From Salipiger mangrovisoli (GTDB lineage Bacteria > Pseudomonadota > Alphaproteobacteria > Rhodobacterales > Rhodobacteraceae): DNA of 64,000 nt. Positions 8,375 through 17,670 of the stretch are shown here, in pieces. The first letter of the stretch is position 1; each line of letters opens with the position of its first letter. The notes under the pieces are model-generated. The model saw only the letters and a program-made list of their open reading frames with translations. It ran no database searches and was not told where the DNA came from. The stretch is from the NCBI RefSeq assembly GCF_015223355.1, contig NZ_JADFFK010000010.1, positions 145,287 through 209,286 on the forward strand. Reading direction: 5' to 3'. Made by a program: the position numbers and the translations under genes.

Positions 8375-8596
8375 TCAGATCAGCGTGCCGACCCAGGCCA
8401 TCACGTCACGCTCCGCCGCGCCGAGCGCCGCGGGAAGCACCTGGACCGCTTCGGGGTTTTTCAGACGCGCTTCTTCCTCGGGATCGCTCTCGAGTGTCGC
8501 AAGCGCCTGCGTCAAAACCAGCAAGCCGATCAGCGTCAGCGCCTTGATGACACCGAAATCGCGCGCCTGGCGATAGAACCGGTGATAATGCGCCAT
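8375..8596 (-). CDS. Small single-pass membrane protein, function unknown
   Basis: This is a protein of 73 residues with one hydrophobic helix at about 17-33 (VIKALTLIGLLVLTQALA) and an acidic, then Ala-rich, C-terminal tail. An AGGAGGG ribosome-binding site five bases before the ATG strongly supports real expression. The basic N-terminus before the helix suggests an N-in orientation. I do not recognise a family. It stands alone, convergent with the response regulator gene. Confidence 0.65.
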   Translation of the reverse strand: MAHYHRFYRQARDFGVIKALTLIGLLVLTQALATLESDPEEEARLKNPEAVQVLPAALGAAERDVMAWVGTLI

Positions 8597-8728
8597 GATA
8601 CCCTCCTGCGCAAAAAGTAAACCCTCGGGTTCAGTATTGCAGCGTAAGACATCCGGGGCAAATCACGACATCGCGTCTGCCGCCGCGAGATTTGAAACAT
8701 TGCAGGACTCCGCCCCCGTCACGGGCAA

Positions 8729-8742
8729 ATTTTCGCGAAAAT
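8729..8742. promoter_or_regulatory. Perfect 14-bp AT-rich palindrome upstream of the ilvBN promoter
   Basis: ATTTTCGCGAAAAT is a perfect dyad about 75 bp upstream of the ilvB -35 element, in the 220-bp gap between the small membrane protein gene and the ilvBN leader. It is a candidate operator for either gene. The regulator is unknown. Confidence 0.3.
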
Positions 8743-8818
8743 GCGCGTTTGACCCCCAAGCGCGCAATAAATGCAAAATTTTCTCGCCCCCAGAGTATTT
8801 TTTCTGAGTCGATAGGTG

Positions 8819-8847
8819 TTGACCCTCCCTCCCCCTCAGCCTATGGT
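8819..8847 (+). promoter_or_regulatory. Sigma-70-type promoter of the ilvBN leader
   Basis: TTGACC (8819-8824), a 17-bp spacer and TATGGT (8842-8847) give near-consensus -35 and -10 elements. The expected transcript start, near 8854, lies just before the ribosome-binding site of the leader peptide. Confidence 0.65.
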
Positions 8848-8876
8848 CCGCCCCACGCACGAAGGGAGTCCGCCAG

Positions 8877-8924
8877 ATGGGCCTACTTGTAATTATCGTA
8901 GAGACATGGCGCATGGGCCGGTAA
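8877..8924 (+). CDS. ilvBN leader peptide (branched-chain amino acid attenuator)
   Basis: A 15-codon ORF encodes MGLLVIIVETWRMGR. Codons 3-8 are Leu-Leu-Val-Ile-Ile-Val, exactly the end products of the pathway that starts at acetolactate synthase. AGGGAG lies ahead of the ATG. It is followed by a 10-bp hairpin (8908-8917 with 8943-8952) and a T-tailed terminator (8951-8977), with ilvB starting 102 bases later. This is the classic layout of transcription attenuation. A ribosome slowed at codons 3-8 would leave 8908-8917 free for the antiterminator. A ribosome that reaches the stop at 8922 would cover it and allow the terminator. It is too short for ordinary gene callers. Confidence 0.85.
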   Translation: MGLLVIIVETWRMGR

Positions 8925-8952
8925 CCGGAACCATAATGGACCCCCATGCGCC
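8908..8952 (+). promoter_or_regulatory. Antiterminator hairpin of the ilvBN attenuator
   Basis: GGCGCATGGG (8908-8917) pairs perfectly with CCCATGCGCC (8943-8952). The 5' arm overlaps the last codons of the leader peptide and the 3' arm overlaps the first two bases of the terminator stem, so the two structures compete. A smaller CCGG...CCGG helix can form inside the loop. Confidence 0.65.
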
Positions 8953-8977
8953 CCCGAAATCCTCGGGGGCTTTTTTG
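8951..8977 (+). terminator. Attenuator terminator before ilvB
   Basis: CCCCCGA and TCGGGGG form a 7-bp stem with a five-base loop, followed by C and six T residues. It stands between the leader peptide and ilvB, with no other gene ending here, so its role is conditional termination. Confidence 0.85.
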
Positions 8978-9026
8978 TGCGCAAACGAGAAGTAAAACCG
9001 AAATGACGTCTGGAACGGAGACCGCG

Positions 9027-10781
<1,755 letters not shown>

Positions 10782-10856
10782 GGACGGCGCGGAGGGGTTC
10801 GCCCCTCCGCCCCCGCAGATCGCCATCCCCAGAAAAGTTTACAGGAGCTGCAACCC

Positions 10857-11420
10857 ATGTCCGCGCTACAGATCAAGAAAGGCTCGTCCAAGCATTCGGC
10901 CTACAACCTACGGCCCACCTTCTCGGACGTTCAGGAAACCCACACCATCACCGTTCTTGTCGAGAACGAACCGGGCGTGCTGGCCCGTGTCATCGGCCTG
11001 TTCTCGGGCCGGGGCTACAACATCGACAGCCTCACCGTGGCCGAGGTGGACCACGAGGGGCACCTGTCGCGCATCACCATCGTCACCACCGGCACGCCGC
11101 AGGTGATCGAGCAGATTAAGGCCCAGCTCGGCCGCATCGTCTCGGTGCGCGATGTGCACGACCTCACCGCCGAGGGGAGCTCGGTCGAACGCGAATTGGC
11201 GCTGCTGAAGGTTGCCAGCACCGGTGACAAGCGCGTCGAGGCGCTGCGCCTCGCCGACATCTTCCGCGCGCAGGTGGTGGACAGCACGCTGGAGAGCTTC
11301 GTCTTCCAGCTGACCGGCACCCCCGACAAGATCGACGCCTTCGCCGAGCTGATGCGCCCGCTGGGTCTGGTGCAGGTGGCGCGCACCGGCGTCGCCGCGC
11401 TTGCCCGCGGCAAGGCCTGA
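10857..11420 (+). CDS. ilvN: Acetolactate synthase small (regulatory) subunit
   Basis: This subunit binds the large subunit and confers feedback control by valine. It has 187 residues, with an N-terminal ACT domain at about 29-100 (HTITVLVENEPGVLARVIGLF, with the GRGYNIDSLTVA motif) and the C-terminal ALS_ss domain with a second ACT-like fold. Length and motifs match the IlvH/IlvN family. AGGAG precedes the ATG. The 75-bp gap from ilvB carries a GC hairpin but no T-tract, so co-transcription is expected. A strong terminator follows. Confidence 0.97.
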   Translation: MSALQIKKGSSKHSAYNLRPTFSDVQETHTITVLVENEPGVLARVIGLFSGRGYNIDSLTVAEVDHEGHLSRITIVTTGTPQVIEQIKAQLGRIVSVRDVHDLTAEGSSVERELALLKVASTGDKRVEALRLADIFRAQVVDSTLESFVFQLTGTPDKIDAFAELMRPLGLVQVARTGVAALARGKA

Positions 11421-11466
11421 CGCCGGTTCAGCCGTCGGAGCAGCTTTTTCCGAATGCACCTTGAAG

Positions 11467-11500
11467 ACGGGCCCGATCCTTGGACGGGCCCGTTTCTGTT
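11467..11500 (+). terminator. Terminator of ilvBN
   Basis: CGGGCCCG, a nine-base loop and CGGGCCCG are followed by TTTCTGTT, shortly after the ilvN stop codon. The stem is self-complementary and GC-rich with a T-rich tail. Confidence 0.75.
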
Positions 11501-11538
11501 TGCCCAAATACGCCGGATCAAGGGGCCGGCCCCCGGAG
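11501..11538. repeat. Short copy of the dispersed intergenic repeat
   Basis: CCCAAATACGCCGG followed by a GGGGCCGGCCCC hairpin directly after the ilvBN terminator matches the core of the repeat family seen at 36011 and 54892. Confidence 0.5.
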
Positions 11539-11548
11539 CAAGGGCTGC

Positions 11549-11896
11549 TCAGGCCACGTTTCTTTCGCGCGGCGGCGTGCCGGGAAAGCTGATCACCCGG
11601 CTTTCGGCAGGGCGGAGACCCCGCGCGAGCTCCGCCGCATCTCCGGCCGCGTGAAGGCTCTGGACGAGCCCAAAAAATTGATTTGATTCCAGGCGTTGCG
11701 GGTTCATCGCAAGGCGCAGACTGTCGCTGCCCGCCATGTCGAATTGCACGAGATCACCGACCTCGAGCACATCCCCTCCATGCACGCTGGGCTCGGGATC
11801 GTGCCAGTAAGCCAGCTCGCCGTGATCTTCGCACCAGATCACGGCCTTCTGATCCATCTGATCAGCCCAGAGTACGACGCCCACCATCTGTGACAT
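11549..11896 (-). CDS. Conserved small protein of unknown function
   Basis: This protein of 115 residues is convergent with ilvN. The N-terminal half (MSQMVGVVLWADQMDQKAVIWCEDHG) alternates hydrophobic and charged residues and looks like a small beta-barrel, reminiscent of cold-shock or OB-type folds. The C-terminal part is Ala/Arg-rich and probably flexible. GGGGGA lies ahead of the ATG. Similar small proteins are familiar from roseobacter genomes but have no assigned role. The fold suggestion is inference. Confidence 0.6.
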   Translation of the reverse strand: MSQMVGVVLWADQMDQKAVIWCEDHGELAYWHDPEPSVHGGDVLEVGDLVQFDMAGSDSLRLAMNPQRLESNQFFGLVQSLHAAGDAAELARGLRPAESRVISFPGTPPRERNVA

Positions 11897-12072
11897 GCAA
11901 TCCCCCGCACCTCATCACCGTTAGAGTGACGCAGATACGCGTCTGCTCACATGCGACGAAACGTGACGTGCGCTTGCTTTTTGTGTCAATTTCGATCAGG
12001 CTTGTCTCCATATAGCATCTAACATGACGCTATTTAGCTACAACAAGAAGTTCACAGGGAGGGCAAACACGT

Positions 12073-12942
12073 ATGGACGGCGTCGCCTTGGAAAGAACTG
12101 TCGCGAAACAGAAAGAAAACGGGATGCTCACGGCGCGAAAGGACTTGGCGCATCAGCCCAGTCCGGCGGAATTGCGCAGCGTCTTCGGTGCCAATCTCCG
12201 GAAACTCGGAAGTCACGCGGCATCAATCTCGGCCCTGTGCCGGGATCTTGGCATCAACAGGACTCAATTCAACAGGTATCTCGCGGGGGAGTCGTTCCCG
12301 AGGCCGGATGTGCTCCACCGCATCTGCAGCTTCTTCGAGGTCGATGCGCGCATCCTGCTCGAACCTGTGGAAGAGATACGTGAAACCCCGAGCAGCCTGC
12401 TCAGTCATCCCTTCATCGCCGATTTCGTCGGCGCGGGGGTCCTGGGGCTGAGCGAGGACGACTTTCCCTCCGGCTTCTACCGCTTTTCCCGCGCGGCATT
12501 TTCCGAGGAATCGCGCTTCGTGGTCGGCGTGGTGCAGATCAGCCGCCGGGACGGGATGACCTTCCTGCGCGGCTTCGAGCCGAAAGAGGCGCTCACCATG
12601 TATGACCTGCCCACCGATGCCGCCTCGCGCGAGTATCGCGGGCTGGTGCTGCAACAGGCCGAGGGGATCGCCGCGCTGGTCAGCCGCAAGGGCGCGGTGA
12701 CCACCTCGTTCAACTACCTGTCGAAGGCGGGCGGTCTCGCCAACCATTTCTGGGTCGGCTACGCGGTCCGGACCACACCCGAGAATCATTCTGGCCGTCG
12801 CGCGGCGCGTCTGGTCTACGAATATCTCGGCTTCGACACCCACAAGGTGCTCGCCGCGGCACGCGGCAGCGGCTACCGAACCGCGAAGGAACTCGTCCCC
12901 TTCCACCGCCAGCAACTGCGGGTCGACGAAGAGTTCCGCTGA
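12073..12942 (+). CDS. XRE-family helix-turn-helix transcriptional regulator
   Basis: This is a regulator of 289 residues. The helix-turn-helix lies at about residues 50-95, with the second helix in LCRDLGINRTQFNRYLAGES and the typical PRPDVLHRICSFFEVD after it. The remaining 190 residues form a domain I do not recognise, possibly ligand-binding. It has a Cys-free, mixed alpha/beta pattern with several aromatic residues (FYRFSRAAF, TMYDLPTDA, FNYLSKAGG). GGGAGGG lies about ten bases before the ATG. The upstream 175 bp is relatively AT-rich with several short dyads, which fits autoregulation. It stands alone, so no target is suggested by context. Confidence 0.8.
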   Translation: MDGVALERTVAKQKENGMLTARKDLAHQPSPAELRSVFGANLRKLGSHAASISALCRDLGINRTQFNRYLAGESFPRPDVLHRICSFFEVDARILLEPVEEIRETPSSLLSHPFIADFVGAGVLGLSEDDFPSGFYRFSRAAFSEESRFVVGVVQISRRDGMTFLRGFEPKEALTMYDLPTDAASREYRGLVLQQAEGIAALVSRKGAVTTSFNYLSKAGGLANHFWVGYAVRTTPENHSGRRAARLVYEYLGFDTHKVLAAARGSGYRTAKELVPFHRQQLRVDEEFR

Positions 12943-12981
12943 CCCCGCGCCCCGGCACCGCCCGCGCGGTGCCGGTTTGCC

Positions 12982-13776
12982 TCAGGCCTCTTCCGGGATG
13001 CGCAGCTGGTCATAGAGATGCCAGGTCGCATGGCCGAGCACGGGCAGCGCCGCGAACAGGCCCAGGAAGAACGGCAGCATCGCCACGAAGGTCGCCAGCG
13101 CCAGGAAGGCCCCCCAGGCCAGCATCGGCAGCGGATGGCGCTGCACGTAGCCGAAAGAGGTGATCATCGCCGTGACGAAGTCGACGTCGCGATCCAGCAG
13201 CAGGGGCAGCGCCAGCACGGTGATCATGTAGAGCAACAGCGCGAATCCCGCGCCTACCACGGTGCCCACCGCCAGCATGGTCAGCCCGTTCGGGGTCAGG
13301 AAGACATCGAGGCTCGAGCTGACATTGGTCATCGGCGACAGCCCGAGGAACAGCGCGAAGATCATGTGCCCAAGGAAGAACCAGAACAGGAAGACGATGA
13401 CGATCACCGCGCAGAGTGACGGCAACTGGCGTTTCGACTGGCGCAGGATGACGCTGAAGACCTGCATCCAGTCGAGCGGCTGGCCGCGTTCCAGCCTGCG
13501 CGAGACTTCGTAGAAGCCCACCGCCGCGAAGGGGCTGAACAGGGGAAAGCCGATCGCCGCCAGCACCAGCCAGTAGCTCGTGCCAGTGGCCATGGTCAGC
13601 CATGTCAGGAAGAGGCCCGCGAGCACGTAGACCCCGCCGAAAACCAATGCAAAGCCGGGCGCGAAGATCAGATCGCTCAGCCCGAGGCGCAGCGCCTTGC
13701 CGAGCGTGGCGAAGGTGACGTCGGAGAACTCCGGCACCCCCTGCTGCGGCGCGTCGTCATGAATGACGCTTTCCAT
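12982..13776 (-). CDS. DUF2189-type integral membrane protein
   Basis: This is a polytopic membrane protein of 264 residues with about six hydrophobic helices. The pattern matches the DUF2189 family: a soluble start (VPEFSDVTFATLGKALRLGLSDL), helix pairs around 38-90, RRLERGQPLDWMQVF, further helices, and a C-terminal segment ending in GHATWHLYDQL. The biochemical function is unknown. It is convergent with the XRE regulator gene and lies on the same strand as prfB, with about 110 bp between them. Confidence 0.8.
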   Translation of the reverse strand: MESVIHDDAPQQGVPEFSDVTFATLGKALRLGLSDLIFAPGFALVFGGVYVLAGLFLTWLTMATGTSYWLVLAAIGFPLFSPFAAVGFYEVSRRLERGQPLDWMQVFSVILRQSKRQLPSLCAVIVIVFLFWFFLGHMIFALFLGLSPMTNVSSSLDVFLTPNGLTMLAVGTVVGAGFALLLYMITVLALPLLLDRDVDFVTAMITSFGYVQRHPLPMLAWGAFLALATFVAMLPFFLGLFAALPVLGHATWHLYDQLRIPEEA

Positions 13777-13888
13777 GGCTTCTCTCCCTCAAATCCCCTC
13801 TTTGCAGGGATTTAAGCCGGGAAGATGGACCTGTGGCAAGGCTTGGCGCGGATCGGGCGGCGGGGCGGCCAGCTTGGCCGCGCCGGGA

Positions 13889-15010
13889 TCAGTCCTCGCG
13901 CGCGTCGGCGCGGGACTTGCCCGAGACCTGCTGCGCCAGCGTCGCGCCCATGAACGGGTCGAGATCGCCGTCGAGCACGCCCTGGGTGTCCGAGGTCTCG
14001 TGGCTGGTGCGCAGGTCCTTCACCATCTGGTAGGGCTGCAGCACGTAGGAGCGGATCTGGTTGCCCCAGCCCGCCGAACCCTTGTTCTCATGCGCCTCGT
14101 TGATCGCCGCGTTCCGCTTGTCGAGCTCGAGCTGGTAGAGTCGCGATTTCAGCGCTTTCATGGCGATGTCACGGTTCTGGTGCTGCGATTTCTCGGACGA
14201 GGTCACCACGATGCCCGTGGGATGGTGGGTGATCCGCACCGCAGAGTCGGTGGTGTTGACGTGCTGGCCGCCCGCACCGGACGAGCGATAGGTGTCGACA
14301 CGGATGTCGGCGGGGTTCACCTCGATCTCGATGTTGTCGTCCACCACAGGGTAGACCCAGACCGAGGCGAAAGAGGTCTCGCGCGTGCCCTTGCCGAAGG
14401 GCGAGATGCGCACCAGCCGGTGCACGCCGCTTTCCGACTTCAGCCAGCCATAGGCGTTGAGGCCGGAGATCTTGTAGGCGCAGGACTTGATGCCCGCCTC
14501 GGCGCCGGCTTCTTCCGACTGCAGCTCGACCTCGTAGCCGCGCTTTTCGGCCCAGCGGACATACATGCGCTGCAGCATCGCGGCCCAGTCGCAGGCCTCG
14601 GTGCCGCCAGCGCCTGCGTTGATCTCGAGGAAGGTGTCGTTGCTGTCGGCCTCGCCGTCGAGCAACGCTTCGAGTTCCTTGGTGCCCGCGGTCTCGGCCA
14701 GCGCCTTGAGCGACGCCTCCGCCTCGCCGACCACTTCGGCGTCGTCTTCCATCTCGCCAAGCTCGATCAGCTCGATCTGGTCGGCCAGCTCCTGCTTGAT
14801 CGACTTGTAGGTGTCGATGGCATCGACCAGCTGCTGACGCTCGCGCATCAGCTTTTGCGCGGCGGCAGGATCGTCCCAGAGGTTCGGATCCTCGACGCGC
14901 GCGTTGAACTCCTCGAGCCGGAACTCCGCCGTCTCCCAGTCGAGCCGCTGCTCCAGCAGGCCCAGGGACTTGCGGATTTTCTCGACGGTGTTCTGGGTCT
15001 CGGCGCGCAT
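13889..15010 (-). CDS. prfB: Peptide chain release factor 2
   Basis: This factor releases finished protein at UGA and UAA codons. It has 373 residues from the ATG at 15008-15010. An upstream extension of the frame is not conserved in the family. The SPF codon-recognition tripeptide appears in [15 protein letters not shown], and the GGQ catalytic motif in [15 protein letters not shown], followed by the basic segment near [11 protein letters not shown]. The gene is one uninterrupted frame: the programmed CTTTGA frameshift found near codon 25 in many bacteria is absent here. Confidence 0.97.
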   Translation of the reverse strand: MRAETQNTVEKIRKSLGLLEQRLDWETAEFRLEEFNARVEDPNLWDDPAAAQKLMRERQQLVDAIDTYKSIKQELADQIELIELGEMEDDAEVVGEAEASLKALAETAGTKELEALLDGEADSNDTFLEINAGAGGTEACDWAAMLQRMYVRWAEKRGYEVELQSEEAGAEAGIKSCAYKISGLNAYGWLKSESGVHRLVRISPFGKGTRETSFASVWVYPVVDDNIEIEVNPADIRVDTYRSSGAGGQHVNTTDSAVRITHHPTGIVVTSSEKSQHQNRDIAMKALKSRLYQLELDKRNAAINEAHENKGSAGWGNQIRSYVLQPYQMVKDLRTSHETSDTQGVLDGDLDPFMGATLAQQVSGKSRADARED

Positions 15011-15123
15011 GCGGGTGTTCCTGCGAATGGGACGTCTTGGTTCCGGGGGGACATAAACCAGCGCAGGGGCGCCTTCAAGCTCGGAGGCGCGGCGAGCGGT
15101 CCGGCGCGTGGTCAAACGCACCG

Positions 15124-15144
15124 GGGGCGCCACGCTGGCGCCCC
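15124..15144 (-). terminator. GC hairpin after the lipoprotein gene
   Basis: A perfect 8-bp stem (GGGGCGCC and its complement) with a five-base loop follows the lipoprotein stop codon on the minus strand, before prfB. It lacks a good T-tract, so it may reduce rather than end transcription into prfB. Confidence 0.4.
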
Positions 15145-15171
15145 GCCTGTCATCCCGTCCTTGATGTGGTC

Positions 15172-15654
15172 TTAGCCCGTCGCCCCGCCCGCGTAGACAG
15201 TCAGGGTCGGCAGGTCGGTCAGCGGCGCGCCGATGAGCCGCATCGCGGGCAGCGAGATGCGGCTGCCCCCCGAGGCCGGGCCCTCTATGGGGCGCAGCTC
15301 GACCTGCGCCGATTTTCCGGTGGCCGGGTAAACCACCCTGCCCTTGGTCACGCTCGAGACCATCGGCGTCTCCAGCCAGAAGCCGGGATCAGCCGGATCG
15401 CCCAGCGAGGCGACGGTACTCCCCAGCTTGCGCTCGGAGGCCGCGGGTGCCGCCGCAGCCGCGCTGCGTTCGGCGGCGCTGGTGGTGTCGAACTGCTCTT
15501 GCGTGCGCGCGCTCGTCGGCGGACGCAACGCCGCCCCCGACGCCGCGGAGGAGGCCGGAGCCGCCACCGGGGCGGCCGCCTGCTGGCCCTGCTGGGCGCA
15601 GGCGGCAAGCAGGACGGGCAGAAGAAGGGCGGGAAGGGGTGCTATCACTCTCAT
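15172..15654 (-). CDS. Probable outer-membrane or periplasmic lipoprotein, function unknown
   Basis: This protein of 160 residues starts at the ATG at 15654. The signal peptide ([19 protein letters not shown]) ends in a clear lipobox (LLAAC). An Ala/Pro/Ser-rich linker follows, then a compact C-terminal region with a repeated beta pattern ([20 protein letters not shown]). A longer frame starting at 15726 lacks signal character and overlaps the divergent moaA start, so it is rejected. Roseobacter homologues are sometimes misnamed as sugar-acid dehydratases. Nothing here supports an enzyme. Confidence 0.7.
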   Translation of the reverse strand: MRVIAPLPALLLPVLLAACAQQGQQAAAPVAAPASSAASGAALRPPTSARTQEQFDTTSAAERSAAAAAPAASERKLGSTVASLGDPADPGFWLETPMVSSVTKGRVVYPATGKSAQVELRPIEGPASGGSRISLPAMRLIGAPLTDLPTLTVYAGGATG

Positions 15655-15737
15655 GGCGATGAAGCTAGGCCGCGCGCCCCTCTCTGGCAATTGCGCAGAT
15701 GCTTGTCCCGGCAGGGTTTCGCGCATACATTCGCTTC

Positions 15738-16766
15738 ATGACCTCGCTCATCACATCCGCAAGCGCCCCTTTGGTCGATCCGTTCCTGCGGCCGATCTCC
15801 TACCTGCGCGTCTCGGTGACGGACCGCTGCGATTTCCGCTGTGTCTACTGCATGTCAGAGAACATGAGCTTCCTGCCCAAGAAGGAGCTGCTGACGCTTG
15901 AGGAACTGGACCGGCTGTGTTCGGCCTTCGTCGGACTCGGCGTCGAGAAGCTGCGCATCACCGGCGGCGAGCCTTTGGTGCGACGGGACATCATGACCTT
16001 CTTCGGAGCCATGACGCGCCACCTCGAGTCTGGCGCGCTGAAGGAGCTGACGCTGACCACGAACGGCTCGCAGCTCGAACGCTTCGCCCAGCCGCTCTGG
16101 GATGCCGGCGTGCGCCGGGTCAACGTCTCGCTCGACACGCTCGACGAGGGCAAGTTCGCCGAGATCACCCGCTGGGGCCGCCTGCCCCAGGTGCTGCGCG
16201 GCATCGACGCGGCGCAGCAGGTCGGCATGCGCGTGAAGCTCAATGCCGTGGCGCTGAAGGGCTTCAACGAGGATGAGCTCTTCGCGATGACGGAATGGTG
16301 CGCCGCCCGCGACATTGATCTTACCTGGATCGAGGTCATGCCGATGGGCGACATCGGCAACGAGGACCGGCTTGGGCAGTACTGGAAGCTTTCCGACGTG
16401 CGTGCCAAGCTCGCCGAGCAGTACACGCTCACCGACCTGCCCGAGAGCACCGGCGGCCCGGCCCGTTACGTGCGGCTGGAAGAAACCGGCCAGAAGATCG
16501 GCTTCATCACACCGCTCACCCATAATTTCTGCGAAAGCTGCAACCGTGTCCGGCTGACCTGCACCGGCGAGCTGTTCATGTGCCTGGGCCAGGAAGACAA
16601 CGCCGACCTGCGCGCGCCGCTGCGCAACCATCCGGGCACCGACGCTCCGCTGGAAGAGGCGATCCGCGCTGCCATCGCGCGCAAGCCCAAGGGGCATGAC
16701 TTCGACTATTCGCGCCAGTCGGTGGATGGGCGCGTCTCGCGCCACATGAGCCACACCGGCGGCTGA
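15738..16766 (+). CDS. moaA: GTP 3',8-cyclase MoaA (molybdenum cofactor synthesis)
   Basis: This radical-SAM enzyme starts molybdenum-cofactor synthesis by rearranging GTP. It has 342 residues from the ATG at 15738. The radical-SAM cluster cysteines are C31, C35 and C38 (CDFRCVYC) and the second cluster is C265, C268 and C282. The ITGGEPL motif is present, and the protein ends in the conserved Gly-Gly. An upstream ATG at 15699 lies in the divergent lipoprotein gene region and adds residues not seen in the family. The ribosome-binding site is weak. No other moa gene is in the window. Confidence 0.96.
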   Translation: MTSLITSASAPLVDPFLRPISYLRVSVTDRCDFRCVYCMSENMSFLPKKELLTLEELDRLCSAFVGLGVEKLRITGGEPLVRRDIMTFFGAMTRHLESGALKELTLTTNGSQLERFAQPLWDAGVRRVNVSLDTLDEGKFAEITRWGRLPQVLRGIDAAQQVGMRVKLNAVALKGFNEDELFAMTEWCAARDIDLTWIEVMPMGDIGNEDRLGQYWKLSDVRAKLAEQYTLTDLPESTGGPARYVRLEETGQKIGFITPLTHNFCESCNRVRLTCTGELFMCLGQEDNADLRAPLRNHPGTDAPLEEAIRAAIARKPKGHDFDYSRQSVDGRVSRHMSHTGG

Positions 16767-16950
16767 TCGCCCCCGGGATCCGATCGCTCACCCGTCCGCC
16801 AGAAGTGCCCGGCCCGCTCCCGAGGGGACCGCGCGCCGTGGCCTCCCGGCCCGTTTGCAGGGGCTTTTGTGCGGCCCCGCGGCGCTATCTGCTTTCACAA
16901 GGCCCCGCGACCCACTAGGCAGCGCTATCGACGCGAGCAAGGGACCTGTC

Positions 16951-17496
16951 ATGGCGCAAAAATCCACCATCTACAAAGTTGAACTTTCCGTCTCGGACAT
17001 GGACCGCCACTATTACGAGACGCACAAGCTGACCGTCGCGAAACATCCCTCCGAGACCGACGAAAGGCTGATGGTGCGCCTGCTGGCCTTTGCGCTCAAC
17101 GCCGACGAGCAGCTCGAGCTCACCAAGGGCCTGTCGACGGATGACGAGCCCGACATTTGGCAGAAGAGCCTGAGCGGCGAACTTGATCTCTGGGTGGCTC
17201 TGGGCTTGCCGAGCGACAAGGTGGTGCGCCAGTCCTGCGCCAAGGCCGCGAAGGTCATCGTCTATTCCTACGGCGGCAGGCCCGCCGAGGTCTGGTGGGA
17301 CAAGATCAAGGGCAGCACCACAAGGTTCGACAACCTGCAGGTGATGAATTTCTCGGATGAGGCGACCCGTGATCTGGCGGACATGGCGAGCCGCTCGATG
17401 AAGCTGCAGGTGAATATCCAGGACGGCGACGTCATGGTCAGTGCCGACGACCGCATTGCCTATGTCACGCCGGTCCGCTGGAAGGATATTGCGTAA
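16951..17496 (+). CDS. YaeQ-family protein
   Basis: This protein of 181 residues matches the YaeQ family over its whole length (MAQKSTIYKVELSVSDMDRH, then TDERLMVRLLAFALNA and VWWDKIKGSTTRFDNLQV). The fold is related to PD-(D/E)XK nucleases. The cellular role is unclear, though the E. coli member was once linked to RfaH suppression. The ATG at 16951 fits the family start, and a frame extension from 16855 is not conserved. It is followed by an intergenic repeat and a strong terminator shared with the convergent OmpA-family gene. Confidence 0.9.
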   Translation: MAQKSTIYKVELSVSDMDRHYYETHKLTVAKHPSETDERLMVRLLAFALNADEQLELTKGLSTDDEPDIWQKSLSGELDLWVALGLPSDKVVRQSCAKAAKVIVYSYGGRPAEVWWDKIKGSTTRFDNLQVMNFSDEATRDLADMASRSMKLQVNIQDGDVMVSADDRIAYVTPVRWKDIA

Positions 17497-17530
17497 AGGG
17501 GGAGCGCGCTTTCCCCGCCGAATGCTCGGC

Positions 17531-17590
17531 CAAGGGGGCGCTGCCCCCTCGCCATGCGGGCTCACCCCCGGCGTATTTTTCGAGAGAAGA
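17531..17590. repeat. Copy of the dispersed intergenic repeat
   Basis: GGGGGCGCTGCCCCC is followed by a short spacer and CACCCCCGGCGTATTTTTCGAGAGAAG, an inverted copy of the family core. It lies between the convergent YaeQ-like and OmpA-family genes. Confidence 0.65.
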
Positions 17591-17605
17591 CGCTCTCAAG
17601 ATGCA

Positions 17606-17639
17606 GCGCCCGCCCGGAGTGACCGGGCGGGCGCCTTTG
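17606..17639. terminator. Strong hairpin terminator between convergent genes
   Basis: A perfect 12-bp stem (GCGCCCGCCCGG and its complement) with a five-base loop is followed by CTTTGC on the plus strand. It can terminate the YaeQ-like transcript and may also work against the OmpA-family transcript. Confidence 0.75.
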
Positions 17640-17670
17640 CTTGCTTCGCGCTCGAGCGCCTGGCGGCCGA

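Noticed and set aside
8946..9026. Upstream start for ilvB
   Set aside because: The ATG at 8946 lies within the antiterminator and terminator hairpins and has no ribosome-binding site. ATG 9027 has GGAG at the right distance and fits family length.
14900..15010. Programmed +1 frameshift in prfB
   Set aside because: The frame is continuous from ATG 15010 through the codon 25 region, and no CTTTGA slip site is needed or seen.
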